Shown one piece after another: positions 1-8,193 of a stretch of DNA of 64,000 bases (position 1 is its first letter; each line of letters begins with the position of its first letter). The stretch is from Candidatus Peribacter sp. GTDB taxonomy: Bacteria > Patescibacteriota > Gracilibacteria > Peribacterales > Peribacteraceae. The notes under the pieces were generated by a model. The model was not told the DNA's origin. It saw only the letters and a program-made list of their open reading frames with translations, and ran no database searches. Made by a program: the position numbers and the translations under genes. Location: assembly GCA_030647195.1 (NCBI GenBank), contig JAUSKD010000022.1, forward strand, positions 1-64,000, read 5' to 3'.

Positions 1-908
1 ATCACATCGGGCAGGCTGCCGGGCTGGGGTTGCCCCATTCCCTGGAGTGCCGTCGGTTGCTGCTGTTGCTGGGTAGCCGGTTGCTGCTGCAGCGTCGCGG
101 CACGGGTCTGGGCCTCCTCGGGCGTCAGGCCGGTGGAATGCCCCGAGAAGAACGCGGTGCGGTCGATGCGATCCAGGGGGAGCCCGCCCTCTCCGGCGAG
201 CGGCTCGGTCAGGCGCACCTGATACACCGTTCCCGCCGCCTGGCGGATGGTCTGTACCGTGGCGTTCTTTCCTTCGATGGTGAGCTGCTCGATTTGCAGC
301 GGCAGGCCCTGGGCATCAATGATCGAGAAGGCGGAGGGAGCCTGCGATGCCTCAATGACGGGGACAGCCGAGAAGGTGAGGCCGATGCGCGTGGCGGACA
401 GTGCCTGTGCCGAGAGCAGGTGCAGGGAGGTTGCCGTAGATGAAGCTTGCGGCGCAGGTGAAGAATAAGAGGAGACGGGCGCCTGCGTATTCATAGATGA
501 GGCAGAGACGGGCGCGGGCGAAGTCGTCTGCGTGACCATGCGATCCACGCGCACCTCCTCTGTGAAGTACGGACTCTCTTCCCCCTGCGCGTTGACCGCC
601 ATCACACTCACGTAGACGGTCGCGAAACCCGACGGAACACCACGGAGCACATGGCTCGTCGCAGTGCCTTCGGCCGTTTCCACATCATCGTAGTATCCGT
701 CGTTCTCCAGAATGGATTTCTGACTGAAATAGATACGATAAGCCGCGATACTCCCCGACACAGGGGCCCACTGCACCATGATGGATCCGTCCGCCTGTGC
801 TTGCGCCTGTACGCCCACGACGCTTCCCGGGGCTGCGGCGTGTGCCAGCAGAGGAGCTCCCAGAAAACCAAGGAGCATGAGCACGAAGAGGGTTGAGCGG
901 CTTGTCAT
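1..908 (-). CDS. Secreted fibronectin type III protein, C-terminus beyond the window
   Basis: The frame is open from the ATG at 908 to the window edge (302 codons seen), so the C-terminus is missing. Residues 1-25 form a signal peptide (hydrophobic stretch ending LLAHAAA). Residues about 26-115 read as an FnIII domain, with the typical W, YRIYFS, SHVLRGVPSG and YVSVMAVNAQGEES strands. A Ser/Pro linker follows, then a second beta-rich domain (about 155-250) resembling SbsA-type Ig-like domains, then a Gln-rich tail. It is probably an extracytoplasmic adhesion or structural protein; no catalytic motif was seen. A TATAAT box lies at 934-939, giving a short leader without a clear Shine-Dalgarno. 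Confidence 0.8.
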   Translation of the reverse strand, partial: MTSRSTLFVLMLLGFLGAPLLAHAAAPGSVVGVQAQAQADGSIMVQWAPVSGSIAAYRIYFSQKSILENDGYYDDVETAEGTATSHVLRGVPSGFATVYVSVMAVNAQGEESPYFTEEVRVDRMVTQTTSPAPVSASSMNTQAPVSSYSSPAPQASSTATSLHLLSAQALSATRIGLTFSAVPVIEASQAPSAFSIIDAQGLPLQIEQLTIEGKNATVQTIRQAAGTVYQVRLTEPLAGEGGLPLDRIDRTAFFSGHSTGLTPEEAQTRAATLQQQPATQQQQQPTALQGMGQPQPGSLPDV

Positions 909-933
909 AGGGGTTGGGTGTGTCTTTAAGACT

Positions 934-939
934 ATTATA
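934..939 (-). promoter_or_regulatory. -10 box of the FnIII protein gene
   Basis: A perfect TATAAT on the minus strand, 25 nt before the ATG at 908. It abuts the stop codon of the upstream flippase gene (940-942), so the FnIII gene can be transcribed independently. No clear -35 hexamer was seen. Confidence 0.5.
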
Positions 940-2439
940 TCAGATCTCGCCTTTTCCGCCAAGGCCGAGCGAATGGCGGTGCAGAGCCCCGAGAAGGCGC
1001 ACGAGGCCGGTCGCCCAGAGCAGCGCGCCCAAGACGATGCCGGCGCAGGCAAGTCCGGCGAAGGTGAGCATGTCATTTGCAAGGAATGGCTGAGAGATCC
1101 ACAAACACACTGCGAGTAGGAGCGAGAAAACGAACCACCGCACGAAGGCAGTGGGAGGGAAGTGCGGCTGGGAAAATTTCAAAGTCGACGGCAGAAGCAG
1201 GCTGACTAAGAGCGATTGCACGATGATGGCGGTCGTGGCCGCTCCCACGAAGCCAAGACGCGGGATGAGCAGCAGGTTGCAGCCGACCGAGAAGAGCGCG
1301 CTGACAGAGAGCGTGAGGATCAGGCGTTTCCACTCCCCGTGCACAAGGGCCATGTAGAACGAGAAGAGGATGAAGCCGTAGAGGAACATGGGAACGCTGG
1401 CGAGTCTGAGCGCCGTATCCGCACCGGGGTGTCCGGGCGTTGAAAGATATTCGCGCGTGGTGAGCAAGGCGATGATCGGGCGCGGCCAGAACATCGCGAA
1501 TAACCCGGCCGTCGTGCCGAGGAGCAAAAGAAGCAGGAAGGTTTTGCCCAACAGCATGCCGGCATCCTTTCCCTGTTCACGGCGTTCACTCACAATCGGG
1601 AGGATGGAATTGAGCAGGAATGTGGGGATGAGGAAGCCCATTTCCCCAATCCGGAGCACGAAACCGTAGAAGGCATTCTGCATCTGAAAATCCGGTCGCA
1701 GGAGCGCGATCAGGGTCATGTCGAACTGGCGGCAGAACGAGAGCAGCAGGTAGGCGGTTCCGAACGGAAGCGCGCTCGCGAGCAAGTGGCGCATCGTGCG
1801 TGCGTGCCACCGCACGTTGAACGTGATGAACCTGTGCGCGAACACATACGAAAGCAGCAACAGCAGCAGGGCGCCGATGCCACCGACCAGCAGGCAGAAC
1901 AGGAACACATTTTCATTCGTGCTGCCGCGGATGCCCAGCACGATGAGCATACCCAGCATCACGGTGGTCAGGATGCGCTGGCTCACTTCCGCGACAAACA
2001 CATACTGCAGGCGGTAGTTGATCTGAAAGACGGATCGCAGTGTGCCGGCGAGCAGGGTAAAGAAAGGTGTCAGCGCGGCGATGGTGATGCCCAATGGCAA
2101 GGGCGTACCGCTCCACTGCGGGAGCAGCCATGCAAAGAGGATGGCGGAACCAAGGGAGATCGTGAGGATGATGGCCCGGAGGAAGATGAGCGCGCTCAGG
2201 ATCTCTTCTTTCCGGTCGGAGCGGCTCATTTCGCGAACCGAGACGGCATAGAGTCCGAAATCCGCGAGGATGCCGAAGATCTGCAGGTATCCGTAGGCTG
2301 AATTGTAGTATCCGGCCAGTTCGAGGCTCAGGGACACCGCGACGAACTTCACGCTCAGGATCGAGAGCGCCGCCATGGTGATCTGGCTTGAGAGTTGCCA
2401 GAGCGTGGAGGCTGCGATTTTTTTCGCAATGGAGGACAT
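940..2439 (-). CDS. Oligosaccharide flippase (MOP superfamily, Wzx/MurJ-like)
   Basis: A 499-residue polytopic membrane protein with about 12-14 hydrophobic segments. The N-terminal pattern (SLELAGYYNSAYGYLQIFGILADFGLYAVSVREM, discontinuous motif quoted only as a pattern of Y/G/D) is typical of polysaccharide biosynthesis flippases that move lipid-linked glycans across the membrane. The start is placed at the ATG at 2439 because the longer frame adds a non-hydrophobic 68 residues and because TACAAT lies just 8 nt upstream (2448-2453), implying a leaderless mRNA. It is divergent from pyrB. Whether the substrate is lipid II or an exopolysaccharide unit cannot be told from sequence alone. Confidence 0.8.
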   Translation of the reverse strand: MSSIAKKIAASTLWQLSSQITMAALSILSVKFVAVSLSLELAGYYNSAYGYLQIFGILADFGLYAVSVREMSRSDRKEEILSALIFLRAIILTISLGSAILFAWLLPQWSGTPLPLGITIAALTPFFTLLAGTLRSVFQINYRLQYVFVAEVSQRILTTVMLGMLIVLGIRGSTNENVFLFCLLVGGIGALLLLLLSYVFAHRFITFNVRWHARTMRHLLASALPFGTAYLLLSFCRQFDMTLIALLRPDFQMQNAFYGFVLRIGEMGFLIPTFLLNSILPIVSERREQGKDAGMLLGKTFLLLLLLGTTAGLFAMFWPRPIIALLTTREYLSTPGHPGADTALRLASVPMFLYGFILFSFYMALVHGEWKRLILTLSVSALFSVGCNLLLIPRLGFVGAATTAIIVQSLLVSLLLPSTLKFSQPHFPPTAFVRWFVFSLLLAVCLWISQPFLANDMLTFAGLACAGIVLGALLWATGLVRLLGALHRHSLGLGGKGEI

Positions 2440-2447
2440 CAAAAGGG

Positions 2448-2502
2448 ATTGTAGCGGCATTCCCTTTGCGGTGCTTGCTCTCTGCGGTGCGCAGCTTACA
2501 CT
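2448..2502. promoter_or_regulatory. Divergent promoter pair, flippase and pyrB
   Basis: The minus strand carries TACAAT at 2448-2453, 8 nt before the flippase ATG at 2439. The plus strand carries TACACT at 2497-2502, 10 nt before the pyrB ATG at 2513. Both start codons therefore sit about where transcription should begin, and the two -10 boxes share a 73-bp intergenic space. Confidence 0.5.
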
Positions 2503-2512
2503 GGGAGCTGCC

Positions 2513-3430
2513 ATGCCACTCCCCTTTCGCCACATCACCTCGACCAAGCAGTTCGTCCGTGCGGATACCGACGCCATTCTTGCGGTGGCGGAAAAAATGG
2601 AAAAAGTCCTGGCAAAAGGCGGGAGCGATCTTCTGAAGAACAAGATCCTCGCCGCACTCTTCTACGAGCCCAGCACGCGCACCAGGCTCAGTTTCGAGAC
2701 GGCCATGCAGCGGCTGGGCGGTCAGGTGATCACGGCCGACGGCCTGCAGTTCAGCTCCATGTACAAAGGTGAAACGATTGAGGACACGATGATGGTGGTG
2801 GGCCAGTATGCGGACATCGTCGCCATGCGGCATCCCGAGCAGGGCAGCGCGGACCGCGCCGCCGCAGTGTGTCCCGTCCCATTCATCAATGCGGGCGACG
2901 GACCGGGGCAGCATCCCACGCAGGCGCTCCTCGATCTTTACACCATCCTCAAAGAGCGCGGATCCCTCGACGGACTCCATATTGCGATGGTGGGCGATCT
3001 CAAATTCGGCCGCACAGTACATTCCCTTTCATTCCTCCTCGGGCTCTACAAAGATGTCCGCTTCACGCTGATCGCTCCGAAGGAGCTCATGATGCCCCCC
3101 AAAGTCACCAGTTTCTTCAAAGAGAAGAACATCTTCTTCGCCGAGAGCGAGAATCTCGAACAGGGGCTCACTGCGGATGTGCTCTACATGACGCGCGTGC
3201 AGAAAGAACGCTTCGAGGACAAAGAGGAATACGAACGACTCAAGTTGAAGTACGTTCTGAAGGCCGATCATCTGCATGGCCGCTCCGTGACCGTCCTGCA
3301 TCCGCTTCCGCGCGTGGGAGAGATCGCAACGGACGTCGATCCCCTGCCCGGCGCCGCATACTTCCGCCAGGTGCGTAACGGCGTCGTCATGCGCATGGCG
3401 CTGCTGGCGATGCTCCTCGGCAAAGCATGA
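2513..3430 (+). CDS. pyrB: Aspartate carbamoyltransferase catalytic subunit
   Basis: Joins carbamoyl phosphate and aspartate to form N-carbamoyl-aspartate, the second step of pyrimidine synthesis, in the cytoplasm. At 305 residues it has the normal length of the catalytic chain. Key motifs are visible: STRT (residues 54-57) and HPTQ (134-137) bind carbamoyl phosphate, Lys85 lies in the YKGET loop, and HPLPR near residue 268 binds aspartate. The ATG at 2513 is chosen because it gives family length and follows a TACACT box. The last codons overlap pyrC by ATGA, so the two are translationally coupled. No pyrI regulatory chain is seen in the window. Confidence 0.95.
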   Translation: MPLPFRHITSTKQFVRADTDAILAVAEKMEKVLAKGGSDLLKNKILAALFYEPSTRTRLSFETAMQRLGGQVITADGLQFSSMYKGETIEDTMMVVGQYADIVAMRHPEQGSADRAAAVCPVPFINAGDGPGQHPTQALLDLYTILKERGSLDGLHIAMVGDLKFGRTVHSLSFLLGLYKDVRFTLIAPKELMMPPKVTSFFKEKNIFFAESENLEQGLTADVLYMTRVQKERFEDKEEYERLKLKYVLKADHLHGRSVTVLHPLPRVGEIATDVDPLPGAAYFRQVRNGVVMRMALLAMLLGKA

Positions 3431-4755
3431 CGTCGCTTCTCATTCGCGGTGGCACCATCGTCCGTCCGACAGGCGACGAACGCGCGGACATCCTCATGAA
3501 CGAGGGGATCATCGGCGAGATTTTCGTGCGCACAACCGGTCCACAGAAGCTTCTTGCGGCGGATCAGACCATCGAGGCGAACGGGCAGCTGCTCTTTCCC
3601 GGGTTCATCGATTGCCACGTGCACTTTCGCGAGCCGGGCCTGGAGCAGAAGGGCACCATGGAGACCGAGTCGCAGAGCGCGATTGCGGGTGGTGTCACCA
3701 CGGTCTGCGAGATGCCCAATACCAATCCGCCCACCGTTTCCATCGCGGCTCTGCGCGAGAAGGTGAGAATCGCAGAGGGCATTTCTACATGTGATATCCG
3801 TTTCTTTTTCGGCGTTACGCAGAGCGAGAATCTGCAGGAACTCCGACGTCTCTGGACGGAACAGGAATACTCCAGCCTGCGTGACCGTTGCTGCGGAGTG
3901 AAGCTCTACATCGATCACTCCACGGGCAATCAAAAAGCCGCAAAAGGCGTTGTCGAAGAGGCGTTCCGCGTCTGTGCGGAGCTCAAAATTCCGCTCGTCG
4001 TGCACTGCGAGGATCCCGTGCTCAACGCGCGGGCGGCGAAATTAAACATGCATACGGAGATCGCGGCACATTCCCTCATCCGTGCTCCCGAGTCGGAGCA
4101 GCGTGCAATCACCTCTGCCATTGAGAGCGCGAAAGAGACCGGTGCGCAGCTGCATATCGCGCATCTGTCGACGAAGCGCGGACTTGAGCTTGTCGGGCAG
4201 GCCAAGAAAGACGGGCTCCCCATCACCTGCGAGGTGGCGCCGCATCATCTTTTTCTTTCCACGGAGGACTACGAAACACTGGGAACTCTGGGGAAAATAA
4301 ATCCTCCTCTGCGCACGCCGGATCACTGCGAGGCGCTGTGGGCGGGCATCGAGAGCGGGACGATCGATTGTGTGGCCAGTGACCATGCCCCGCACACATT
4401 CGAAGAGAAGCAGGTTATGCCGGCTCTCACTGCTCCCAGCGGCGTTCCCGGGGTTGAAACAATGATTCCCCTGCTGCTCACCGTGGCGGCGGGCCGATGG
4501 CCGCATCCGCGCCGTCGTTCCTTCCAGCCGAAGTTGATGTATGCCGATATCAGGCGGCTCTGCTTCGACCGTCCCAATGAAATCTTCGCGCTCAAGCGTC
4601 CGATGATCGAATCAGCCGCCAAAGCTAATCTTGCCCTCGTCGAACCAGAAGCGGAGTGGGAGATCCATGGAGCGGATCTGCACAGCAAGTGTGGATGGAC
4701 CCCCTATGAGGGTTGGAAGATTACCGGGAAAGCGACGGTCGTGGGAGGATGGTAA
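3427..4755 (+). CDS. pyrC: Dihydroorotase
   Basis: Cyclises N-carbamoyl-aspartate to dihydroorotate, the third pyrimidine step. The 442-residue protein is an amidohydrolase: the metal-binding HVH (residues 64-66) lies in IDCHVHFREPG, followed by GTMETES, EMPNTNP and the catalytic ASDHAPH segment near residue 319. The length and order fit the type I (long) dihydroorotases. Its ATG overlaps the pyrB stop codon (ATGA). The gene ends before a palindromic intergenic stretch, and no dihydroorotate dehydrogenase follows; pyrF lies about 40 kb away. Confidence 0.95.
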   Translation: MTSLLIRGGTIVRPTGDERADILMNEGIIGEIFVRTTGPQKLLAADQTIEANGQLLFPGFIDCHVHFREPGLEQKGTMETESQSAIAGGVTTVCEMPNTNPPTVSIAALREKVRIAEGISTCDIRFFFGVTQSENLQELRRLWTEQEYSSLRDRCCGVKLYIDHSTGNQKAAKGVVEEAFRVCAELKIPLVVHCEDPVLNARAAKLNMHTEIAAHSLIRAPESEQRAITSAIESAKETGAQLHIAHLSTKRGLELVGQAKKDGLPITCEVAPHHLFLSTEDYETLGTLGKINPPLRTPDHCEALWAGIESGTIDCVASDHAPHTFEEKQVMPALTAPSGVPGVETMIPLLLTVAAGRWPHPRRRSFQPKLMYADIRRLCFDRPNEIFALKRPMIESAAKANLALVEPEAEWEIHGADLHSKCGWTPYEGWKITGKATVVGGW

Positions 4756-4769
4756 ATTCATGGGATGGC

Positions 4770-4925
4770 CACCCCTAGTGTCCCTCCCATGGGCCCACCC
4801 TTCCTCGAGTGGTGTCGCTCCAGTGGTGGGGCCCGTCACCCCTCGACATCGCTCGGGGTGCCCTGAGCGACGAGTGGAAAGGAGTGTAACGAGGAGTCGA
4901 ATGGGCAGAGCCACCCACCGCTTCG
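4770..4925. repeat. Palindrome-rich intergenic spacer after pyrC
   Basis: The 177-bp gap between pyrC and the convergent HAD gene contains several interleaved inverted segments, such as CCCCTCGAC with CGCTCGGGG and GCTCAGGG-type arms around 4836-4870. The wording resembles intergenic palindromes common in environmental bacterial genomes. It could serve as a bidirectional terminator, but no clear T-run is present. No gene was found here. Confidence 0.35.
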
Positions 4926-4932
4926 CGACGAT

Positions 4933-5577
4933 TTATTTCATTTGTGAAAGTAAAGCGGGCAATTCCTGCAGGGAGCGGATCACGTGCATGGCGTTCTGGT
5001 GTGCCTGAGGTGAGGTGTGTTCCCGCGCGATGAGACAATTGGCCATGTTGGCGCTTCGTGCTGCCTGGATATCAAAGTCCTGGTCACCGATGTATATACA
5101 ATGCTCTGGGGCAATGCCCAGACGCTCGGCAGCAAGCAGCAGACTGTGCGGATGGGGTTTGTCATAGGGCTGGCAATCATCGGCTGTCACGATCATGGAT
5201 GAAATTGGCGAGAGATCAATGCGTCGTTCGATAGCATCGACGTATGACCTCCATGAGCCCGTAACAATGGCGCGTGGGGTTTCATTCTTGAGTGAATCCG
5301 CGAAATCTTTTGCATCTTCGAACCACTTCACCTTTTCACTCAGTGTTTTAGTGTAGAGATCATCTCGGTACTTGCGGATCTCTGCATCACGATGACTCAA
5401 ATTAAAACGCATAAGCACATTGGTGAGTTTGTGGTTTTCCCAAAAAATCTTATTGAATTCCTGCTCGCTTAAAACAAGCCCGAAGACACTCAATGTCTGA
5501 AAGTAGGCCTGCTTGTAGAGCGGTATGGAATCAACGAGTGTCCCATCAAGATCGAAGAGGATCGCTTGTACTTCCAT
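4933..5577 (-). CDS. HAD-superfamily phosphatase (phosphoglycolate phosphatase/beta-phosphoglucomutase-like)
   Basis: A 214-residue cytoplasmic hydrolase. Motif I DLDGTLVDS carries the nucleophile Asp within the first 20 residues, the helical cap spans about residues 20-85, motif II is IVTGSW, motif III Lys lies in KPHPHS, and motif IV is GDQDFDIQAA. This pattern fits phosphomonoesterases acting on small sugar phosphates or phosphoglycolate; the substrate is not deducible. The start at 5577 (MEVQAILFDLDGT) puts motif I at its usual distance; a start 19 codons upstream is possible. The gene is somewhat more AT-rich than its neighbours. Confidence 0.85.
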   Translation of the reverse strand: MEVQAILFDLDGTLVDSIPLYKQAYFQTLSVFGLVLSEQEFNKIFWENHKLTNVLMRFNLSHRDAEIRKYRDDLYTKTLSEKVKWFEDAKDFADSLKNETPRAIVTGSWRSYVDAIERRIDLSPISSMIVTADDCQPYDKPHPHSLLLAAERLGIAPEHCIYIGDQDFDIQAARSANMANCLIAREHTSPQAHQNAMHVIRSLQELPALLSQMK

Positions 5578-5891
5578 ACATGTGCAGGAATGAGTTCCGT
5601 GTGAGCGTATCACAGTGAAGCTCCCCAGCCTCACAGCGGGGTATCTTTTGAAACGCCTTCGGCGATCCCTCGCGGAACCCGGCGCCCGCCTCGGCCGAGC
5701 CGAGATCGGACGGGTAGCCCCGCAGTTGCGGGGCGAAGTTGGGTGAAGGACAGGTAAAAAAAGAGCCCCGTATGAGGAAGCCCTGTTTTTGTGTACCGAT
5801 GATGTGCGTCGGGATCCTTTATCCCCTGCGTCCCCATTGGTGGGTCATTGGTTGTATTGGAAATGAAATAAAACGAATTGAAGTGCCGGGG
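5578..5891. other. Intergenic region between HAD gene and rnj
   Basis: No gene was supported in these 314 bp. Visible structure includes a perfect GCCCCGCA/TGCGGGGC hairpin near 5717-5734, a GC-rich stretch with CGGCCGAG arms near 5690, and a run of seven T on the minus strand (about 5757-5763) that may help terminate rnj transcription. Confidence 0.4.
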
Positions 5892-7874
5892 TCAGACTTC
5901 CACGATAAGTGGAATGACCATCGGCTCGCGGTCCAGTTTGCGGTCAAAGTAACGGTAGAGGGCGCCGCTGATCGTCCGCTTGATATCTTTGCGATCGATT
6001 TCGCCGCGGTTTACCGCCTCTTCATAGGCCTTGCGCGAAAGCTCAATCACTTCGCGCGTGATCGTCGCCTGTTCTGATCCATAGATCAGACCTCGCGAGA
6101 GGACATCGGGATCACCGACGAGGCGCTTGCTCTGGCTGTAGACGCGCAGGACCAGCATGATGATTCCGGCGGAGCTCATCACCTTGCGGTCATTGAGGAC
6201 GCGCTGGCCTTCGCCAGCGCTCCCGAGCCCGTCGATGATGACATCCTGAATCAGGTGCTTCTGCTTGCTCTTGCGCGCATTGCCCTGCTGATCGAATTCC
6301 AGAATCTCACCGTTGGTGAGCATGTGGATGCAGTTTTCCTCGTAGCCGAGCGTTCGGGCCAAGTCCGCATGCGCAGCGCACATGTGCGGCTCCCCGTGTT
6401 CGGGGATGATGTGCTTGGCGCGGACCAGCTGGTGCATCAACAGGATGTCACCGGCATGCCCGTGGCCCGTGGTGTGGAGGGCGAGCTCCGCATTCGTCTT
6501 CACCTTCGCACCCTTGAGGTGGAGGTTATTCACGACTTTGGCCACCGAGCGCTCGTTCCCGATGATGGGGTTCGAACTCAGGATGACCGTGTCGCCTGCC
6601 TTGACGGAAATATTGCGATGCGTGCCCAGTCCGATGCGTGCGAGCCCTGCCATCTCTTCACCCTGGCTGCCCGTGGTGATGATCAGCACTTCGCGGTCGG
6701 GGATTTTCTCCATGCCGGGGCTCACCTTGCGGATCAGCCCGCGCGGAGCCTTGAGATAGCCCAGATTCTGGGCGATTTCGATGTTCGTCTCCATGCTGCG
6801 GCCCGAGACGAATACCTTGCGGTTGTAGGTCTTGGCGTGGTTGACGATCTGCTGGATGCGACTCAAAAGAGAGCTGAAGGTCGAGATGATCACACGGCCC
6901 TTGGCATCGCGGATGAGCTGGTGGAGCGTTTCAGAAATATCCCGCTCACTCTTGCTGTAGCCGGGCTTGTTGACGTTGGTCGAATCGGCGACGATCGCCA
7001 GAACTCCTTCTTTGCCCAGTTGGGCAAAACGCTGGAAGTCCGCCGGCTGTTCATCCACCGGTGTTAAGTCAAACTTGAAATCCCCCGTATGCATGATGGT
7101 CCCATAGGGGGTCCGCAGCGCGATGGCTGCCGAGTCGGGGATGGAGTGCGTGACGCGCAGGAACTCCGCTTCTGAGCGGCCGATCTTTACGCGCTGACCG
7201 TAGGTCACCGTATTGAGTTGGGCCTTGCCGGTCATCTTGGCTTCATCCAGGCGCTTCTTGATGAAGGCCATGGTCAGCTTGGTGCCGTACATCGGCGGAA
7301 AGTGCAGAGCGGGCAGCAGATGCTGTACGGCTCCGATATGGTCCAAGTGTCCGTGCGTGAAGAGGATGCCTTTGATCCGGTTCTCGCGTCCTTTCAGGCT
7401 GGAGATATCCGGCACAAGGTAATCGATCCCCAGCATGTCCTCGTCCGGGAATTGCAAACCCAGATCGATGATATAGAGGTCCTGATCCACTTCTATGACG
7501 AAGCAGTTGCGTCCCACCTGTTCAAAACCGCCAAGCGGGTAGACCTTGAGTCCACCCACCCTTCCTTGTGGGAGGGGGGCAGGCCGCGGTTGCGCTTGGG
7601 GAACAGGAGCACGTTGCTGCTGTGGCTGACCGGGCCGAGGTTGCTGTTGTCGATTATGCCGGCCATGCCTGTGTGGATGGCGGAACGGCTGGCCCTGTGG
7701 GCGTCCGCCCCCCGGTTGCTGTGGCGGGCGCTGTGGCATCTGGGAAATAACAGGCTTCGGGGAATCCTTCCCTGCAGCCTGTGCAGCGGAAGGGGATTGC
7801 GGGAGACGGCTCGATTGCTCAATTCGTCCGGGTTCTCCCAGTTTATTCTGGAGCCATTCACCGATGGTTTTCAC
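5892..7874 (-). CDS. rnj: Ribonuclease J with a disordered N-terminal extension
   Basis: A metallo-beta-lactamase/beta-CASP ribonuclease (5'-3' exonuclease and endonuclease) for mRNA decay and RNA maturation. The zinc motif HGHLDH is at residues 174-179 and the catalytic core starts only near residue 109 (LKVYPLGGFEQVGRN). The preceding ~105 residues are rich in Gln, Pro, Arg and His and look disordered; typical RNase J has about 555 residues without it, against 660 here. Downstream, the beta-CASP segment GRSMETN and the C-terminal domain (RTISGALYRYFDRKL) are intact. The start is GTG at 7874 with no Shine-Dalgarno. A TTGATT/TATACT promoter lies at 7908-7936. Confidence 0.93.
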   Translation of the reverse strand: MKTIGEWLQNKLGEPGRIEQSSRLPQSPSAAQAAGKDSPKPVISQMPQRPPQQPGGGRPQGQPFRHPHRHGRHNRQQQPRPGQPQQQRAPVPQAQPRPAPLPQGRVGGLKVYPLGGFEQVGRNCFVIEVDQDLYIIDLGLQFPDEDMLGIDYLVPDISSLKGRENRIKGILFTHGHLDHIGAVQHLLPALHFPPMYGTKLTMAFIKKRLDEAKMTGKAQLNTVTYGQRVKIGRSEAEFLRVTHSIPDSAAIALRTPYGTIMHTGDFKFDLTPVDEQPADFQRFAQLGKEGVLAIVADSTNVNKPGYSKSERDISETLHQLIRDAKGRVIISTFSSLLSRIQQIVNHAKTYNRKVFVSGRSMETNIEIAQNLGYLKAPRGLIRKVSPGMEKIPDREVLIITTGSQGEEMAGLARIGLGTHRNISVKAGDTVILSSNPIIGNERSVAKVVNNLHLKGAKVKTNAELALHTTGHGHAGDILLMHQLVRAKHIIPEHGEPHMCAAHADLARTLGYEENCIHMLTNGEILEFDQQGNARKSKQKHLIQDVIIDGLGSAGEGQRVLNDRKVMSSAGIIMLVLRVYSQSKRLVGDPDVLSRGLIYGSEQATITREVIELSRKAYEEAVNRGEIDRKDIKRTISGALYRYFDRKLDREPMVIPLIVEV

Positions 7875-7907
7875 TACTAGTTATTGGAAAAAGAATTACG
7901 TGTCACC

Positions 7908-7936
7908 AGTATAGGCTTCGCAGGGAAAATAATCAA
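7908..7936 (-). promoter_or_regulatory. Sigma-70 type promoter of rnj
   Basis: On the minus strand TTGATT (7931-7936) is separated by 17 nt from TATACT (7908-7913), about 34 nt before the GTG start of rnj. Confidence 0.55.
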
Positions 7937-8022
7937 GCTCTTCTTTGTCGAAGCATAGAGATTTTGGCTTAGATACAACGAATTTTTAGTTCAACTAACT
8001 GAATTTTGGAGGGGCAAATGCA

Positions 8023-8175
8023 ATGAAAGTTTTAAGATTTCCTTCGGGATGGCCGGTGGAGAACCCACAAGATCCTCCATCAGTACCGACTAGTGATACA
8101 GATCGAGAGGATTCATCGGAAAAGACAACCGGCTCGCCGGCTGTTCCGGGTGCTTGCTGTCACTCCCCTCCTTAA
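8023..8175 (+). CDS. Small peptide of 50 residues with a CC-containing tail
   Basis: ATG at 8023, stop TAA at 8173-8175. A strong GGAGGGG lies about 9 nt upstream, one of the few clear Shine-Dalgarno sites in the window. The peptide begins MKVLRFPSGWPVENP, has an acidic, hydrophilic middle (DTDREDSSEK) and ends in GACCHSPP. It has no membrane segment. It sits in an AT-richer 310-bp gap between rnj (divergent) and the PP2C-like gene, 18 nt before the latter. I do not recognise the family. A short regulatory or modified peptide is possible, but spurious translation cannot be excluded. Confidence 0.45.
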   Translation: MKVLRFPSGWPVENPQDPPSVPTSDTDREDSSEKTTGSPAVPGACCHSPP

Positions 8176-8193
8176 GGTAGCCTTGCTTTCCGT

